A stretch of 64,000 bases of DNA. It comes from Pseudomonas viridiflava (lineage in GTDB: Bacteria; Pseudomonadota; Gammaproteobacteria; Pseudomonadales; Pseudomonadaceae). Shown here in pieces: positions 32,802-42,788 of this stretch. The position numbers and the translations under genes were made by a program. A model generated the notes under the pieces. That model saw only the letters and a program-made list of their open reading frames with translations, made no database searches and had not been told where the DNA came from. Location of the stretch: NCBI RefSeq assembly GCF_900582625.1, contig NZ_UTIQ01000138.1, positions 1-64,000 on the forward strand, read 5' to 3'. Each line of letters starts with the position of its first letter. The stretch's first letter is position 1.

Positions 32802-34859
32802 CTAGCCGAGGCTAAAGCGCGCGGTGTTGTCGTTCAGCGCGCGGCTGCCTTGGCTTAAACGGTCGGCTGCCTGATTGACCGCACGGGCGCCGTCGAGCAG
32901 GCGGATGGCGGCTTGGTCCACTTGCTGAATGCTGCCGCTGACGGCATCGGCGGTGGTGGCTTGTTCTTCAACCGCGGTGGCGATTTGCGCCAGGGTGTCG
33001 CTCACGCCTTGAACCGCGCTGGCGATTTCACCCAGGCTGACGCCCAGTCCGGTGACGGCAGTGGCGTCGCTCTGCGCTTGGCCGCACGCTGCTTCCATCA
33101 GTTCCACGGCCTGGCGCACGGTGCTGCGCAGGCTTTCCACGGTGGTGGCGATTTGCAGCGTGGAGGCTTGGGTGCGTTGCGACAGGCTGCGCACTTCATC
33201 GGCCACCACGGCAAAGCCGCGGCCCTGATCGCCGGCGCGGGCGGCTTCGATGGCGGCGTTCAGTGCCAGCAGGTTGGTTTGCTCGGCGATGCCACGAATG
33301 CTGTCGACCACCGAATGAATCTGCTGGCCCTGATCGCTCACGCGCCCCAACGCTTCGGCGGTGTCGCTCAGGCGTTGGTTGAGTTCCTGAATGCTGGCGG
33401 TGGTGCGTTCGCTGTCGCGGTTGCTGGCTTCGGCGATAGCGCGGGTTTGGCGCACGCTGGCCGAGGCTTGCTCGCAGCTTTTCGCCACGCCGAGCGAGGT
33501 GGCGGCCAATTGCGTGGCGGCGGTGGCGATCTGGCTGATCTGATGTTGCTGCGCTTCCACTTCACCGAGGGTGTCGGTGGAGTGGGAGTTTAAGGTGATG
33601 ACGGCGTCGCTGAGCTGGTAGGTCTCGTGGTTCACGCCCAGCAAGCTGGTGCGCAGTTGCACCACGGCGGCGTTCAGCGCGGTGCTGATGGCGGCCAGTT
33701 CATCGCGTCCCTGCACCGCCACTTCCACGCACAAATTGCCGTCGCGCAGTGACTGGGCGAGGGTGGTAATGCCACTGGCGCTGCGGCGAATCGAGCTTTG
33801 CAAACACACGAACAGGTACACGGCCGCCAGCAGCAACAGGCCAAAAGCAACCGCCACCGGAACGGCTTGGGCGATGGCGCGGTTGTGGTAGAAATCCAGG
33901 CGCGCGTCCAGCGATTGCAGCGACTGCTGGCGCAATGCCGACAGGGTGCTGAGCAGGCTGTCCATGGTGCGCTGGAAAGTGGGGCCTTTCATGCTGATGG
34001 TGTCGCCGAACAAGCCGTCGTCCAGGGCTTTGAGTTCGGTGTTAAGGGTTTGCTGAGTGGCGCTGTATTGATCGGCCCACGCGCTGAGCGCGGCCGGCAG
34101 CTTGGCTTGCAGGGTGGCGCCGGTTTTGTCCAATTGCGCGCGAGCGTCGTTGATGCGGGCACGCAGGTCGCGCAGTTGCAAACGGCTTTGCAGGCTGAAC
34201 TGACCGGCCGCAACCGACGCTTCGCCCATGCTCGCCAGGCGACCGACGCGTTCGATCATTTCCGGCGCCTGTTGCGTGGCGATCTGCATCAGCAAATAAC
34301 CTTCCACCGACGGGTCGAGCGTCAAACCACTGTCGATCGCGATCTGGTCGCGCAGCCCTTGCAAGCTCGCCTTCATGGCGGTGAAACGGTCGAGCGCATC
34401 CGGCCACCAGCCGACCGTGCGCAGGCTCGCTAACTCCAATTGCGCGGCGCCGGCTAGCAGCTCTTGCAGGCGCTTTTGCACGTCGTCGCTGGCGCCTTCT
34501 GCGCGCAGCGTTTCGGCGAAGGTGTCCATGGCCGAACGCAACGCCGGCATGGAGTTGTCGAGTTGGGTAATGGCTTGTTGCGCATCGGCGCCGGGCACGC
34601 GGGCGGTGTCGACAGCTTTCCAGCGTGCGGCCAGGTTGCGGCGAGCTGACAGCTGCTGGTCCACGGCATCCAGTGCGAGTAATTGGCGCACGCCGCTGTG
34701 TTCCTTGGCGATCACCGCCAGCTTGGCTTGAAAGGTTTGGCTGACCATCCACAAGCTGCCCGCCAGGGGCAGGGCGAATAGCAGGAACAGCAGTTGGAAT
34801 TTGCGCGCAAAGCCGAAGCGGCTCAGAAGATGGATCCCAGGGGATAACACGGACTGCAT
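32802..34859 (-). CDS. Methyl-accepting chemotaxis protein
   Basis: 685-aa chemoreceptor. ATG 34859 with AGGAG 9 nt upstream. TM1 ~18-38 ([18 protein letters not shown]); periplasmic helical domain ~40-330; TM2 near [22 protein letters not shown]-like ~360-420; signalling domain with the conserved hairpin tip [21 protein letters not shown] and [12 protein letters not shown]. The ligand domain is long and all-helical (nitrate/HBM-like length), ligand unknown. No CheB/CheR pentapeptide at the C terminus (ends TARFSLG). Confidence 0.92.
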   Translation of the reverse strand: MQSVLSPGIHLLSRFGFARKFQLLFLLFALPLAGSLWMVSQTFQAKLAVIAKEHSGVRQLLALDAVDQQLSARRNLAARWKAVDTARVPGADAQQAITQLDNSMPALRSAMDTFAETLRAEGASDDVQKRLQELLAGAAQLELASLRTVGWWPDALDRFTAMKASLQGLRDQIAIDSGLTLDPSVEGYLLMQIATQQAPEMIERVGRLASMGEASVAAGQFSLQSRLQLRDLRARINDARAQLDKTGATLQAKLPAALSAWADQYSATQQTLNTELKALDDGLFGDTISMKGPTFQRTMDSLLSTLSALRQQSLQSLDARLDFYHNRAIAQAVPVAVAFGLLLLAAVYLFVCLQSSIRRSASGITTLAQSLRDGNLCVEVAVQGRDELAAISTALNAAVVQLRTSLLGVNHETYQLSDAVITLNSHSTDTLGEVEAQQHQISQIATAATQLAATSLGVAKSCEQASASVRQTRAIAEASNRDSERTTASIQELNQRLSDTAEALGRVSDQGQQIHSVVDSIRGIAEQTNLLALNAAIEAARAGDQGRGFAVVADEVRSLSQRTQASTLQIATTVESLRSTVRQAVELMEAACGQAQSDATAVTGLGVSLGEIASAVQGVSDTLAQIATAVEEQATTADAVSGSIQQVDQAAIRLLDGARAVNQAADRLSQGSRALNDNTARFSLG

Positions 34860-35132
34860 GAACGACGACTCCTCAAAGGATCTTGCCAGCGTTCCGTTGT
34901 ACAGAACGCTGTCGGGCTGCCGGTGCTGGCAATGAGCCATTTAACTAGCAAGTTCCGGACCGCGCCGCTGCGGCGTCGATGCAAGGCGCGGCCAACGGTG
35001 CGGCGCAGTCTGGCGCGTCGTTTTGGTGCGCGCGGGCGAAAACGAAGCGCGGCAGTGCGCCCGTTTGTGTCACTGAATGACACAGCGGCGCGCGCGCTTT
35101 ACCCTCGGCACCTCATTTTCAGGGAGTTACTC

Positions 35133-35609
35133 ATGCCGCAGTTTTTCTGGTTGCACGAGCACATGGAGCATTGCCCCACGATGGCCGCCTGGCTGTACGA
35201 GCAATTCAGCTACGAGTACGTCGGTCAGTCGTTGGCTGAGTGGCAGCACGAATTTGCTGCCGGCCAGCACAATGGCGACTGGCCGAGTGTGGTGGCTGTC
35301 GATAACGACCAACTGCTGGGCGGCGCGGCATTGGCGACCGACGATTTGCCCGGCCGTGACGACCTCGGGCCTTGGTTGGCCTGTGTGTTCGTGACCCCGC
35401 AGGCGCGCGGGCAAGGCATCGCCGAGGCGCTGGTGGAAAAGGTCTGTGAGCGGGCGCGGGCCGAGGGTGTGGAACGGTTGTATTTGCACACTCAGGACCG
35501 CGCCGACTATTACGCCAAACGCGGCTGGGTGACGGTTGAACAGTTCGAGCGCTGGGGCAAGCCGCAGTCGTTAATGAGCCGCGACCTGCGGGCGGCGTCA
35601 GGCCAGTAA
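35133..35609 (+). CDS. GNAT-family N-acetyltransferase
   Basis: 158-aa single GNAT domain from ATG 35133 (AGGGAG upstream). Acetyl-CoA-binding motif A reads LACVFVTPQARGQGIAEALVEKVC (Q/RxxGxG/A), motif B YLHTQDRADYYAKRGW. Substrate unknown. Its stop overlaps the convergent HD gene by 12 bp. Confidence 0.9.
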   Translation: MPQFFWLHEHMEHCPTMAAWLYEQFSYEYVGQSLAEWQHEFAAGQHNGDWPSVVAVDNDQLLGGAALATDDLPGRDDLGPWLACVFVTPQARGQGIAEALVEKVCERARAEGVERLYLHTQDRADYYAKRGWVTVEQFERWGKPQSLMSRDLRAASGQ

Positions 35610-36224
35610 CCGCGCCAGTTCCGCTTGCAAATTCGCCCGTGCTTTGGCCTCCCACAGCGCGCGAATGTCTTCGTGGCTGTAGAGGTAGGGCATCGCCAAC
35701 AAGGTGTTGAGCACCTTGGCGCGGCCGGCTTTGAACAGCGCCGCTGGCACCCAGGCAAATTCGGCGCGAATGGCTTCGGTGTAGGCGTGGTAAGCGTCGG
35801 CGGGCAGGGCGAGTACGGATAAATCGATATCCACCACCAGCCCCGCATCATCCGCTGCGGCGGGCTCAACGTGGGCGGTGGCGAGAATGTGCCGGCGCAC
35901 GCTGTCGATGTGCTCGGGCAAGCCGGCCTCACGCAGCCAGGCTTCGGCCAGATCGGCGCTGGCGGCTTCGTTGTCCTGGCGCTGGGTGTGGTAGATGGCG
36001 TCGTGCGTCCACAGGGCAAATTCCACCACGGGCAGGTCGTGCGCCAGATGCTGGAAACGCTCGAGTTGCTGCAAGCAGGCGTTGATATGGGCGCCGTTGT
36101 GGTAGTGGCGCTGCGGTTCGGCGTAGTGCGCGGCGAGGGTGGCGAAACTGCCTTCGGGCGCACTGGCACCGAGGCGCTGCCACAGCGTTTGCCAGCGCTG
36201 GGCCGAGAGCGTGGCGTCCGTCAT
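35598..36224 (-). CDS. HD-domain predicted metal-dependent phosphohydrolase
   Basis: 208 aa. His/Asp ligands in HYHNGAHINACLQQ, FALWTHDAIYHTQRQDNE and ILATAHVEP...DAGLVVDIDLSVLA match the COG4339-type HD family, a stand-alone group with unknown natural substrate. ATG 36224 overlaps the stop of the HxlR gene (ATGA), so both are in one operon. Confidence 0.88.
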   Translation of the reverse strand: MTDATLSAQRWQTLWQRLGASAPEGSFATLAAHYAEPQRHYHNGAHINACLQQLERFQHLAHDLPVVEFALWTHDAIYHTQRQDNEAASADLAEAWLREAGLPEHIDSVRRHILATAHVEPAAADDAGLVVDIDLSVLALPADAYHAYTEAIRAEFAWVPAALFKAGRAKVLNTLLAMPYLYSHEDIRALWEAKARANLQAELARLLA

Positions 36225-36622
36225 GCCGAGGCCTCGACGGTCTTTTCTTCAAAGGCGACTTGCGCGGCGTTGAGCGCTTCGATGTTGCGTTCTACCCAGT
36301 GATCCAAGGCGCGAATCGGTTCGCTCAGCGACAAACCCAACGCCGTTAACGAGTACTCCACACGCGGCGGTACTTCGGGGTAGGCGGTGCGCGTAACCAG
36401 GCCGAATTTCTCCAGCCGGCGCAGCGTCTGAATCAGCATTTTTTCGGAAATGCCGTCCACTTGCCGCCGCAGTTCAGCGGTGCGGCGTGTGCCGTGGGCC
36501 AGGGTGTGAATCAGCAACAGCGCCCATTTATCGGCCAGCACATCGAGGACGTAGCGTGCCGGGCAGGTGACGCTGAATACATTGCCGGCACGGCAGGCGG
36601 CATGGTCATGCTGATCGAGCAT
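36221..36622 (-). CDS. HxlR-family transcriptional regulator
   Basis: 133-aa winged-helix regulator. Family signature CPARYVLDVLADKWALLLIHTL, with the conserved Cys near the N terminus, then LRRQVDGISEKMLIQTLRRLEKFGLV and the beta-wing YPEVPPRVEYSLT. HxlR proteins sense quinones or electrophiles through that Cys. It is divergent from the glutathione transferase gene at 36768, a plausible target. Confidence 0.9.
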   Translation of the reverse strand: MLDQHDHAACRAGNVFSVTCPARYVLDVLADKWALLLIHTLAHGTRRTAELRRQVDGISEKMLIQTLRRLEKFGLVTRTAYPEVPPRVEYSLTALGLSLSEPIRALDHWVERNIEALNAAQVAFEEKTVEASA

Positions 36623-36767
36623 AAAGGCGCTTCCAAATTAGTCAGAGATATCAAATGCATACTTACCGCAAGGTGGGTACTTGTGCCAGAGAAAGCAATC
36701 GCTAAGCTCAGTGCACGCGTGCTTCCCACGCGCCTGCCATGCTCCATTACTGAGTGAAGGATTGCGT

Positions 36768-37373
36768 ATGAAACTGTATTTCTCTCCAGGCGCCTGCTCG
36801 TTGGCTCCCCACATCGCCTTGCTCGAAGCCGGCTTGGCGTTCGAGACCGAGAAGGTCGACCTCAAAGCAAAGGTCACCGCTAGCGGCGCCGACTTCACCG
36901 CCATCAATAAAAAGGGCTATGTGCCGGCTCTCACCTTGGATAACGGCCAGTTGCTGACCGAAGGCGCGGCGCTGCTGCAGTACATCGCCGACCAAAGCCC
37001 GCAAAGCGGCTTGGCACCGGCGGCCGGCACCTTCGCCCGCTATCAGTTGCAAGAGTGGCTGACCTTTATCGGTTCGGAAATTCACAAGCCGATGGGCTCG
37101 ATGTTCAACCCGGCGCAATCGGCTGATTGGAAAGCCGCCGTCAGCGCCACGCTGACCAAGCGCCTGGACTACGTCACCGCTCAGTTGGCCGATAACGACT
37201 ACCTGCTCGGCAACCAATTCACCGTGGCCGATGCGTACCTGTTCACCGTGCTCAACTGGGCCAACGTGGTCGGTTTTTCCCTGGCGCCGTGGCCGGCGGT
37301 TCAAGCGTTTTCGGCACGCGTTGCGGCGCGGCCAAAAGTGGTCGAGGCGTTGAAGGCCGAAGGGTTGGTGTAA
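36768..37373 (+). CDS. gstA: Glutathione S-transferase (GstA-type)
   Basis: 201-aa cytosolic beta-class GST. Thioredoxin-fold N domain MKLYFSPGACSLAPHIALLEAG contains the beta-class Cys (GAC) and YVPALTLDNGQLLTEGAALLQYI binds glutathione; the C-terminal helical domain has LLGNQFTVADAYLFTVLNW. GAAGGA precedes ATG 36768. It conjugates electrophiles, and its divergence from HxlR suggests inducible detoxification. Confidence 0.92.
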   Translation: MKLYFSPGACSLAPHIALLEAGLAFETEKVDLKAKVTASGADFTAINKKGYVPALTLDNGQLLTEGAALLQYIADQSPQSGLAPAAGTFARYQLQEWLTFIGSEIHKPMGSMFNPAQSADWKAAVSATLTKRLDYVTAQLADNDYLLGNQFTVADAYLFTVLNWANVVGFSLAPWPAVQAFSARVAARPKVVEALKAEGLV

Positions 37374-37404
37374 GCGCGACGGTAACGAGCCGGGCGGGCT
37401 GTGA

Positions 37405-38946
37405 TTAGCTGCCGTGCCGGGTGGCCGCCTCAGGCGCCTGGTAGACACACACCTGATTGCGTCCGCCACGCTTGGCCTCATACAGCGCGGTGTCGGCTTG
37501 CTTGATTAAATCGGGCACGTTGTCTTGCTCGGCTTGTTGGGCATACACCACCGTGACGCCGAGACTCACCGTCACGATTTGCAGTGGGCTGGCCAGGTGT
37601 TCGCGGGCCAGCTCCTGCACGGCCTTGCGAATCCCTTCAGCCATTTTCAAGGTGTTGGCCTGGTCAGAACCGGGTAGCAACAGCATCATTTCTTCGCCGC
37701 CATAGCGAGCGGGTAGGTCTTCGGCACGGCGGGCCCAGGCCGCCAGCACTTTCGCCACGGCCTGAATGCACGCATCGCCGGCGACGTGGCCGTAGCGGTC
37801 GTTGTAGAGCTTGAAGTGGTCGATATCCAACATGATCACGCCCAGCGGCGCCTGAGTGCGGCGCACGCGACCCAGTTCTTGAGGCAGCACTTCGTCCAGC
37901 CGGCGGCGGTTGGCCAGGCCGGTGAGGGCGTCTTCTATCGAGAATTTCTGCAGGGCTTCGTGGGCGTCGTGGCGTTCTTTTTCGGCCAGTTCGCTGCGCG
38001 AAATCTGCTGCAGCAGCACGCGGGCAAAGGCCAACATGCTCAAGCCAATGAGTGCGAACACCACGCTGGCAACGATCAGTTGCCGCCACCAGGGCAAGCG
38101 AATGGCTTTGGCGGAAATGCCGGAAATGGCCACCAGCGGGAAGTCGCTGAAGCGTTGATAGCTGTACATGCGTTCCTTGCCGTCGACGGAAGACTGAATC
38201 AACGCGGAGCCGTTGTCCCGATGTGGAAGGTAGTCGGAAAAAATCGGCCCGCGGGCAATGCTGGTGCCGATCACGTCGGGTGCAAAGGGGCGGCGTACCA
38301 GAATCGTGCCGTCGGCATAGGCGAGGGTGAACGCGTCGTCCTTGCTGGTGCGAAATTGGGCGTAAAAGTCGCTGAAGTAGCTGACTTTCAACGTGGCCAG
38401 CGCGACACCGGCGAAGCTGCCATCAGGGGTGTTGATGCGCCGCGATACTGGAATGATCAGCTCGCCAGTAGAGCGGCTGGTGATGACCTTGCCGATATGC
38501 ACGCCCCGCTCGGTGTGGGCGCGGTGGTACACGAAATATTCGCGGTCGGCGTTATTGGCGTTAGGCGGGATTTGGTCTTTATCGGTCACCAGCCACTCGC
38601 CGGCGGGGCCGTAGATAAACAACCCATGCAACTGCGGCAGGATGGTCATTTGACCTTTGAGGTACAGCTGCATGCGCGCGCCGTTGAGGTCTTCCAAACC
38701 CTCCCATTCGCTACGTTCGACTACGCCCAGCAACAAGGTGTCGGCCTGGCGAATGGCGCTGCGTACATGCGCCTCGGTGGCGCGGGTGAGGTTTGTAGTC
38801 GCCTGCCGGGCCTGGAAAAAAGCTTGGCGGTAGGATTGGTACAACTGCCAGCCTTCCAAAGCCAGCACCACGATCAGACCAAAACACACCAGGCCGTAAG
38901 TGAGGCCGCGCAGCCGATCGATTTGCAAAGTTTGCGTGCGCTGCAT
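37405..38946 (-). CDS. Membrane diguanylate cyclase with periplasmic Cache sensor
   Basis: ~513 aa. TM1 ~12-34 (GLTYGLVCFGLIVVLALEG), double-Cache periplasmic domain ~40-275, TM2 ~285-305, GGDEF domain ~345-505 with the active-site motif YGGEEMMLLLPG. The GGEEM variant is catalytically competent; an RxxD inhibitory site is not obvious. ATG 38946 is preferred over the TTG at 38967; neither has a strong ribosome site. It makes c-di-GMP in response to an unknown ligand. Confidence 0.9.
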   Translation of the reverse strand: MQRTQTLQIDRLRGLTYGLVCFGLIVVLALEGWQLYQSYRQAFFQARQATTNLTRATEAHVRSAIRQADTLLLGVVERSEWEGLEDLNGARMQLYLKGQMTILPQLHGLFIYGPAGEWLVTDKDQIPPNANNADREYFVYHRAHTERGVHIGKVITSRSTGELIIPVSRRINTPDGSFAGVALATLKVSYFSDFYAQFRTSKDDAFTLAYADGTILVRRPFAPDVIGTSIARGPIFSDYLPHRDNGSALIQSSVDGKERMYSYQRFSDFPLVAISGISAKAIRLPWWRQLIVASVVFALIGLSMLAFARVLLQQISRSELAEKERHDAHEALQKFSIEDALTGLANRRRLDEVLPQELGRVRRTQAPLGVIMLDIDHFKLYNDRYGHVAGDACIQAVAKVLAAWARRAEDLPARYGGEEMMLLLPGSDQANTLKMAEGIRKAVQELAREHLASPLQIVTVSLGVTVVYAQQAEQDNVPDLIKQADTALYEAKRGGRNQVCVYQAPEAATRHGS

Positions 38947-39045
38947 AGCACGAAGTTGCCTATTCAAGGGGCTGAGTGATGCAAGCGTAGCCTAGCCAGG
39001 CGCTATGCGTTAAACCGCCAGAGCCGCGTCCGACGTTGAACCGGC

Positions 39046-41034
39046 CTAACCGCGCACCAATTTTCGCAGCGCAAAACGGTTGGGATGGCAGGCCTCGGCA
39101 ACATCGCGCGGCACCGGCAGCGGTTCGTTGTTCAGCCAGGCGGCAAGCAGTTCGCCGGCCAGCGGCGCGGTGATCAGCCCGCGCGAACCGTGCCCGCTGT
39201 TCACATACAAACCGGGCAGCCACGGGCAGGCGGTGTCGGGGTTTTGCCGGGCGTCTTTGCGCAGTACGGCGTAGGCGCTGGCAAAGGCGTCAGCGTCGGC
39301 GACCGGGCCAACGATTGGCAAATAGTCCGGGCTGGTGCAGCGAAAAGCGGCGCGGCCTTGCAGCTCGTCCACCGGCAATTGTCGGGCATTGAGTCGCTCA
39401 GCCAGGTCGTTGGAAATGGCCTCCAGCAGGTGCAGGTTGCTCGCGTGCTCGCTCGCCTTGACGGTCAGGTCATCGCTGTGAAAGTCGAAGCTGGCGCCCA
39501 GGGTGTGTTCGCCATTGCGCGCCGGCGCCACGTAGCCTTCGGCGCACACCACGGTGCTCAGCGAACGGCTCTGCGGTGTTTGCGGCAGGCGCGTGATTTG
39601 GCCGCGAATTCGTTTAAGCGGTAGTGATGCGGTGGGCGCAAACGCGCGCACATCGGCGGCGCCGGCCAGCACCACGACGCTGGCGCTGGCAATGTCACGC
39701 TCGCCATCGCGCGCGTGCCACTGGCCCTTGTGCTGATGCAGTTCGAGCACGTTGTGGTGAGTGAGCAATTGCACGCCAGGGTGTTGGGCCAGCAACTGGC
39801 ACAACGCCGGCGGATGCACCCAACCGCCGTTCGGAAAGAACAGCCCGCCGCTGGCCAATGCGATGCCGGCGTGTTGCTCGGCCTGTTCCCGGTTCAGCGA
39901 ATGCAACAAGTCGGCGGGAAACGCGGCCGCAAGCTTCGCCTGGCGCGCGGCTTCTTTGTCATCGAATGCCAGTTGCAGCACGCCGCAAGCGTCCCAATCC
40001 TGCCCAAGCTGCAAGCGTTGGATTTGCCGACGGGTATGACCGAAACCCGCCACGATCAGCCGCGACAACGTGGTGCCGTGGGCGGACAGCTTGAGGTACA
40101 GCACGCCCTGCGGATTGCCCGAGCCTTCCTGCGCCAACTCGCCATGGCGCTCCAGCAGCGTTACCTGCCAGCCGCGCACCGCCAGGCTTTGTGCGGTGGC
40201 GCAGCCGGCCAGCCCGGCGCCCACCACCAAAGCCGTGCGCGAGCCGCCGAGCGGCGCGGGGCGGGCGTACCAGGCGGGCGGGGCTGGCGTAGCAGGCGCG
40301 TCCTCCATGCCAATGAAATGGCCTTTCAACACTTCCCATTTATGCCCCAGGCCAGGCACACGCTTGAGTTTGAAACCCACCGCTTTCAGCGCCCGCCGCA
40401 CCACGCCCGCCGTGGTGAAGGTGCCCAGGGTCGTGCGCGGCGTCGACAGCCGCGCCAGTTCGCTGAACAGTTCCGGCGACCACATGTCCGGGTTTTTTGC
40501 CGGCGCAAAACCGTCGAGAAACCAGGCGTCTATTTCAGCGTCGAGTTGCGGCAGCAGCTCCATTACATCGCCGATCAATAGCGTCAGCACCACGCGGCCG
40601 CCGTCGAACAACACGCGCTGGAACCCGGGGTGCAAGGCCACGTATTGCTCCAGCAATTGGTCGGCAAATGGCTGCAACGCCGGCCACAGCGACAAGGCCC
40701 GTTGCAGATCGGCGTAACTGAGCGGGTATTTTTCGACACTGACAAAATGCAGCTGCGCCCCGGCCGGCGCGGTGCGCGCAAACAACTCCCAGGCGCAGAG
40801 AAAATTCAGACCGGTGCCAAAACCGGTTTCGCCAATCACCAGCTTGCCGTTTGCTGGCAGGGCGGCGAAGCGCGCGGGCAGGTCGTTGTTGTCGAGAAAT
40901 ACATAGCGCGGCTCATCAAGCCCCGCGCTGTTGGAAAAATACACATCGCCGTAAGCACGCGAATGCGGCTGGCCGAGTTCGTCCCAATCGAGCTGGGCGG
41001 TGCTGGTGGCGGGGGAAATAGGGCTGTCGGACAT
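39046..41034 (-). CDS. mnmC: Bifunctional tRNA 5-methylaminomethyl-2-thiouridine enzyme MnmC
   Basis: 662 aa. N-terminal DUF752 methyltransferase ~1-245 (GETGFGTGLNFLCAWE for SAM, LDGFAPAKNPDMWS) and C-terminal FAD oxidoreductase ~265-640 (ALVVGAGLAGCATAQSLAVRGW; SGHGSRGLITAPLAGELLAA). It converts cmnm5U34 to nm5U and then mnm5U in tRNAs. Normal length and fusion; single gene. Confidence 0.95.
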   Translation of the reverse strand: MSDSPISPATSTAQLDWDELGQPHSRAYGDVYFSNSAGLDEPRYVFLDNNDLPARFAALPANGKLVIGETGFGTGLNFLCAWELFARTAPAGAQLHFVSVEKYPLSYADLQRALSLWPALQPFADQLLEQYVALHPGFQRVLFDGGRVVLTLLIGDVMELLPQLDAEIDAWFLDGFAPAKNPDMWSPELFSELARLSTPRTTLGTFTTAGVVRRALKAVGFKLKRVPGLGHKWEVLKGHFIGMEDAPATPAPPAWYARPAPLGGSRTALVVGAGLAGCATAQSLAVRGWQVTLLERHGELAQEGSGNPQGVLYLKLSAHGTTLSRLIVAGFGHTRRQIQRLQLGQDWDACGVLQLAFDDKEAARQAKLAAAFPADLLHSLNREQAEQHAGIALASGGLFFPNGGWVHPPALCQLLAQHPGVQLLTHHNVLELHQHKGQWHARDGERDIASASVVVLAGAADVRAFAPTASLPLKRIRGQITRLPQTPQSRSLSTVVCAEGYVAPARNGEHTLGASFDFHSDDLTVKASEHASNLHLLEAISNDLAERLNARQLPVDELQGRAAFRCTSPDYLPIVGPVADADAFASAYAVLRKDARQNPDTACPWLPGLYVNSGHGSRGLITAPLAGELLAAWLNNEPLPVPRDVAEACHPNRFALRKLVRG

Positions 41035-41149
41035 GGTCGGTTCTGGCGCGGCAAGGCGCGCATTCTAGCCGATCCGGCAGCGGGGCATGGCTAGCGCGGC
41101 GCAATCCGCTAGGCTGTGCCAATCAGGTTAACGAATGGAGCGAGGTTTT

Positions 41150-42637
41150 ATGTTTGAGTCCGCCGAAATTGGCCACGCCATCGATAAGGAAGACTACGAG
41201 GCGGCCATCCCTGCGCTGCGCGAGGCGCTGCTCGAAGCGCAATTCGAGTTGCAGCAGCAGGCGCGCTTTCCGGTGATCGTGCTGATCAATGGCATTGAGG
41301 GTGCTGGCAAAGGCGAGACGGTCAAACTGCTCAACGAATGGATGGACCCTCGGCTTATTCAGGTGAACACCTTCGACCAGCAAACCGACGAGGAACTGGC
41401 CCATCCGCCGGCCTGGCGCTACTGGCGGCAACTGCCACCCAAAGGGCGCATGGGCATCTTCTTTGGCAATTGGTACAGCCAGATGATTCAGGGCCGGGTG
41501 CATGGTCACTTCAAAGACGCGGTGCTCGACCAGGCCATCATCGGCGCGGAAAACCTAGAGCGCATGCTGTGCGACGAGGGCGCGCTGATCTTTAAATTCT
41601 GGTTTCACCTGTCCAAGAAACAAATGAAAGCACGACTGAAAAATCTCAAAGACGACCCCGAACGCAGCTGGCGCCTGAGTCCGCTGGATTGGCAGCAATC
41701 GGAAACTTATGACCGCTTTGTCCGTTTCGGCGAGCGCGTTTTACACAAAACCAGTCGCGATTACGCCCCGTGGTACGTGGTGGAAGGCGCCGACGAGAAC
41801 TACCGCAACCTGACGGTGGCGAAAATTCTGCTGGAAGGGCTGCAAGCCGCGCTCAAGGTCAAAGAAAGTACGCAACGCCATCCGCACGCCGGGCCGGCCT
41901 CGGTGAGCATCGACAACCGCAGCCTGCTGGGCAGCCTCGATCTCACGCAACAGCTAGAAAAAGAGCAGTACCAAAAACAACTGGCAGCCGAGCAGGCACG
42001 CCTGGCTGGTCTGATGCGCGACAAACGCTTTCGCAAGCATTCGCTGGTTACCGTGTTTGAAGGCAACGACGCGGCCGGCAAGGGCGGCGCCATTCGCCGC
42101 GTGGCGGCGGCGCTCGATCCGCGCCAATACCGAATTGTGCCAATCGCCGCGCCCACCGAAGAAGAACGGGCGCAGCCGTATTTGTGGCGGTTCTGGCGGC
42201 ACGTTCCTGCGCTCGGCAAATTCACTGTGTTCGACCGCTCGTGGTACGGCCGCGTGCTGGTCGAGCGGGTTGAGGGCTTTTGCACCCCGGCCGACTGGCT
42301 GCGCGCCTACGGTGAGATCAACGACTTCGAAGAACAGCTGACCCGCGCGGGCGTGGTGGTGGTGAAGTTCTGGCTTTCCATCGACTCGGAAACCCAACTG
42401 AAGCGTTTCCAGGAGCGTGAGGAAATTTCCTTTAAACGCTTCAAAATCACTGAAGAAGACTGGCGCAACCGGGAAAAGTGGCCGCAGTACGCCGACGCCG
42501 TGGAAGACATGGTCGACCGCACCAGCACGCAATTGGCGCCCTGGACCTTGGTGGAGGCCAACGACAAACGCTTCGCCCGGGTAAAAGTGCTGCGCACCAT
42601 CAACGACGCCCTTGAACGCGCATTGAACAAGGACTGA
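41150..42637 (+). CDS. pap: Polyphosphate:AMP phosphotransferase (two-domain PPK2, class II)
   Basis: 495 aa with two tandem PPK2 domains, each carrying Walker A (LINGIEGAGKGETVKLLNEW near 45-65; VFEGNDAAGKGGAIRRVAAA near 305) and Walker B-like segments (GNWYSQM; FDRSWYGRVLVERVEGF). ATG 41150 has GAGG 4 nt upstream. The two-domain form phosphorylates AMP to ADP with polyphosphate. Divergent from mnmC. Confidence 0.93.
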   Translation: MFESAEIGHAIDKEDYEAAIPALREALLEAQFELQQQARFPVIVLINGIEGAGKGETVKLLNEWMDPRLIQVNTFDQQTDEELAHPPAWRYWRQLPPKGRMGIFFGNWYSQMIQGRVHGHFKDAVLDQAIIGAENLERMLCDEGALIFKFWFHLSKKQMKARLKNLKDDPERSWRLSPLDWQQSETYDRFVRFGERVLHKTSRDYAPWYVVEGADENYRNLTVAKILLEGLQAALKVKESTQRHPHAGPASVSIDNRSLLGSLDLTQQLEKEQYQKQLAAEQARLAGLMRDKRFRKHSLVTVFEGNDAAGKGGAIRRVAAALDPRQYRIVPIAAPTEEERAQPYLWRFWRHVPALGKFTVFDRSWYGRVLVERVEGFCTPADWLRAYGEINDFEEQLTRAGVVVVKFWLSIDSETQLKRFQEREEISFKRFKITEEDWRNREKWPQYADAVEDMVDRTSTQLAPWTLVEANDKRFARVKVLRTINDALERALNKD

Positions 42638-42788
42638 ACAGCGCCGACCCGCGACAGCCGTCGAAAAGGGCAGGATCGCCGCGCATACACGGGATGAATA
42701 ATCATCGCCGTGGCGCTTGCGGCGGTTTTATCCTAGCGGCCAGCTGCACTCCAGCCCTGATCTTTCCCGAATAAAAACGAGGTGCGTG

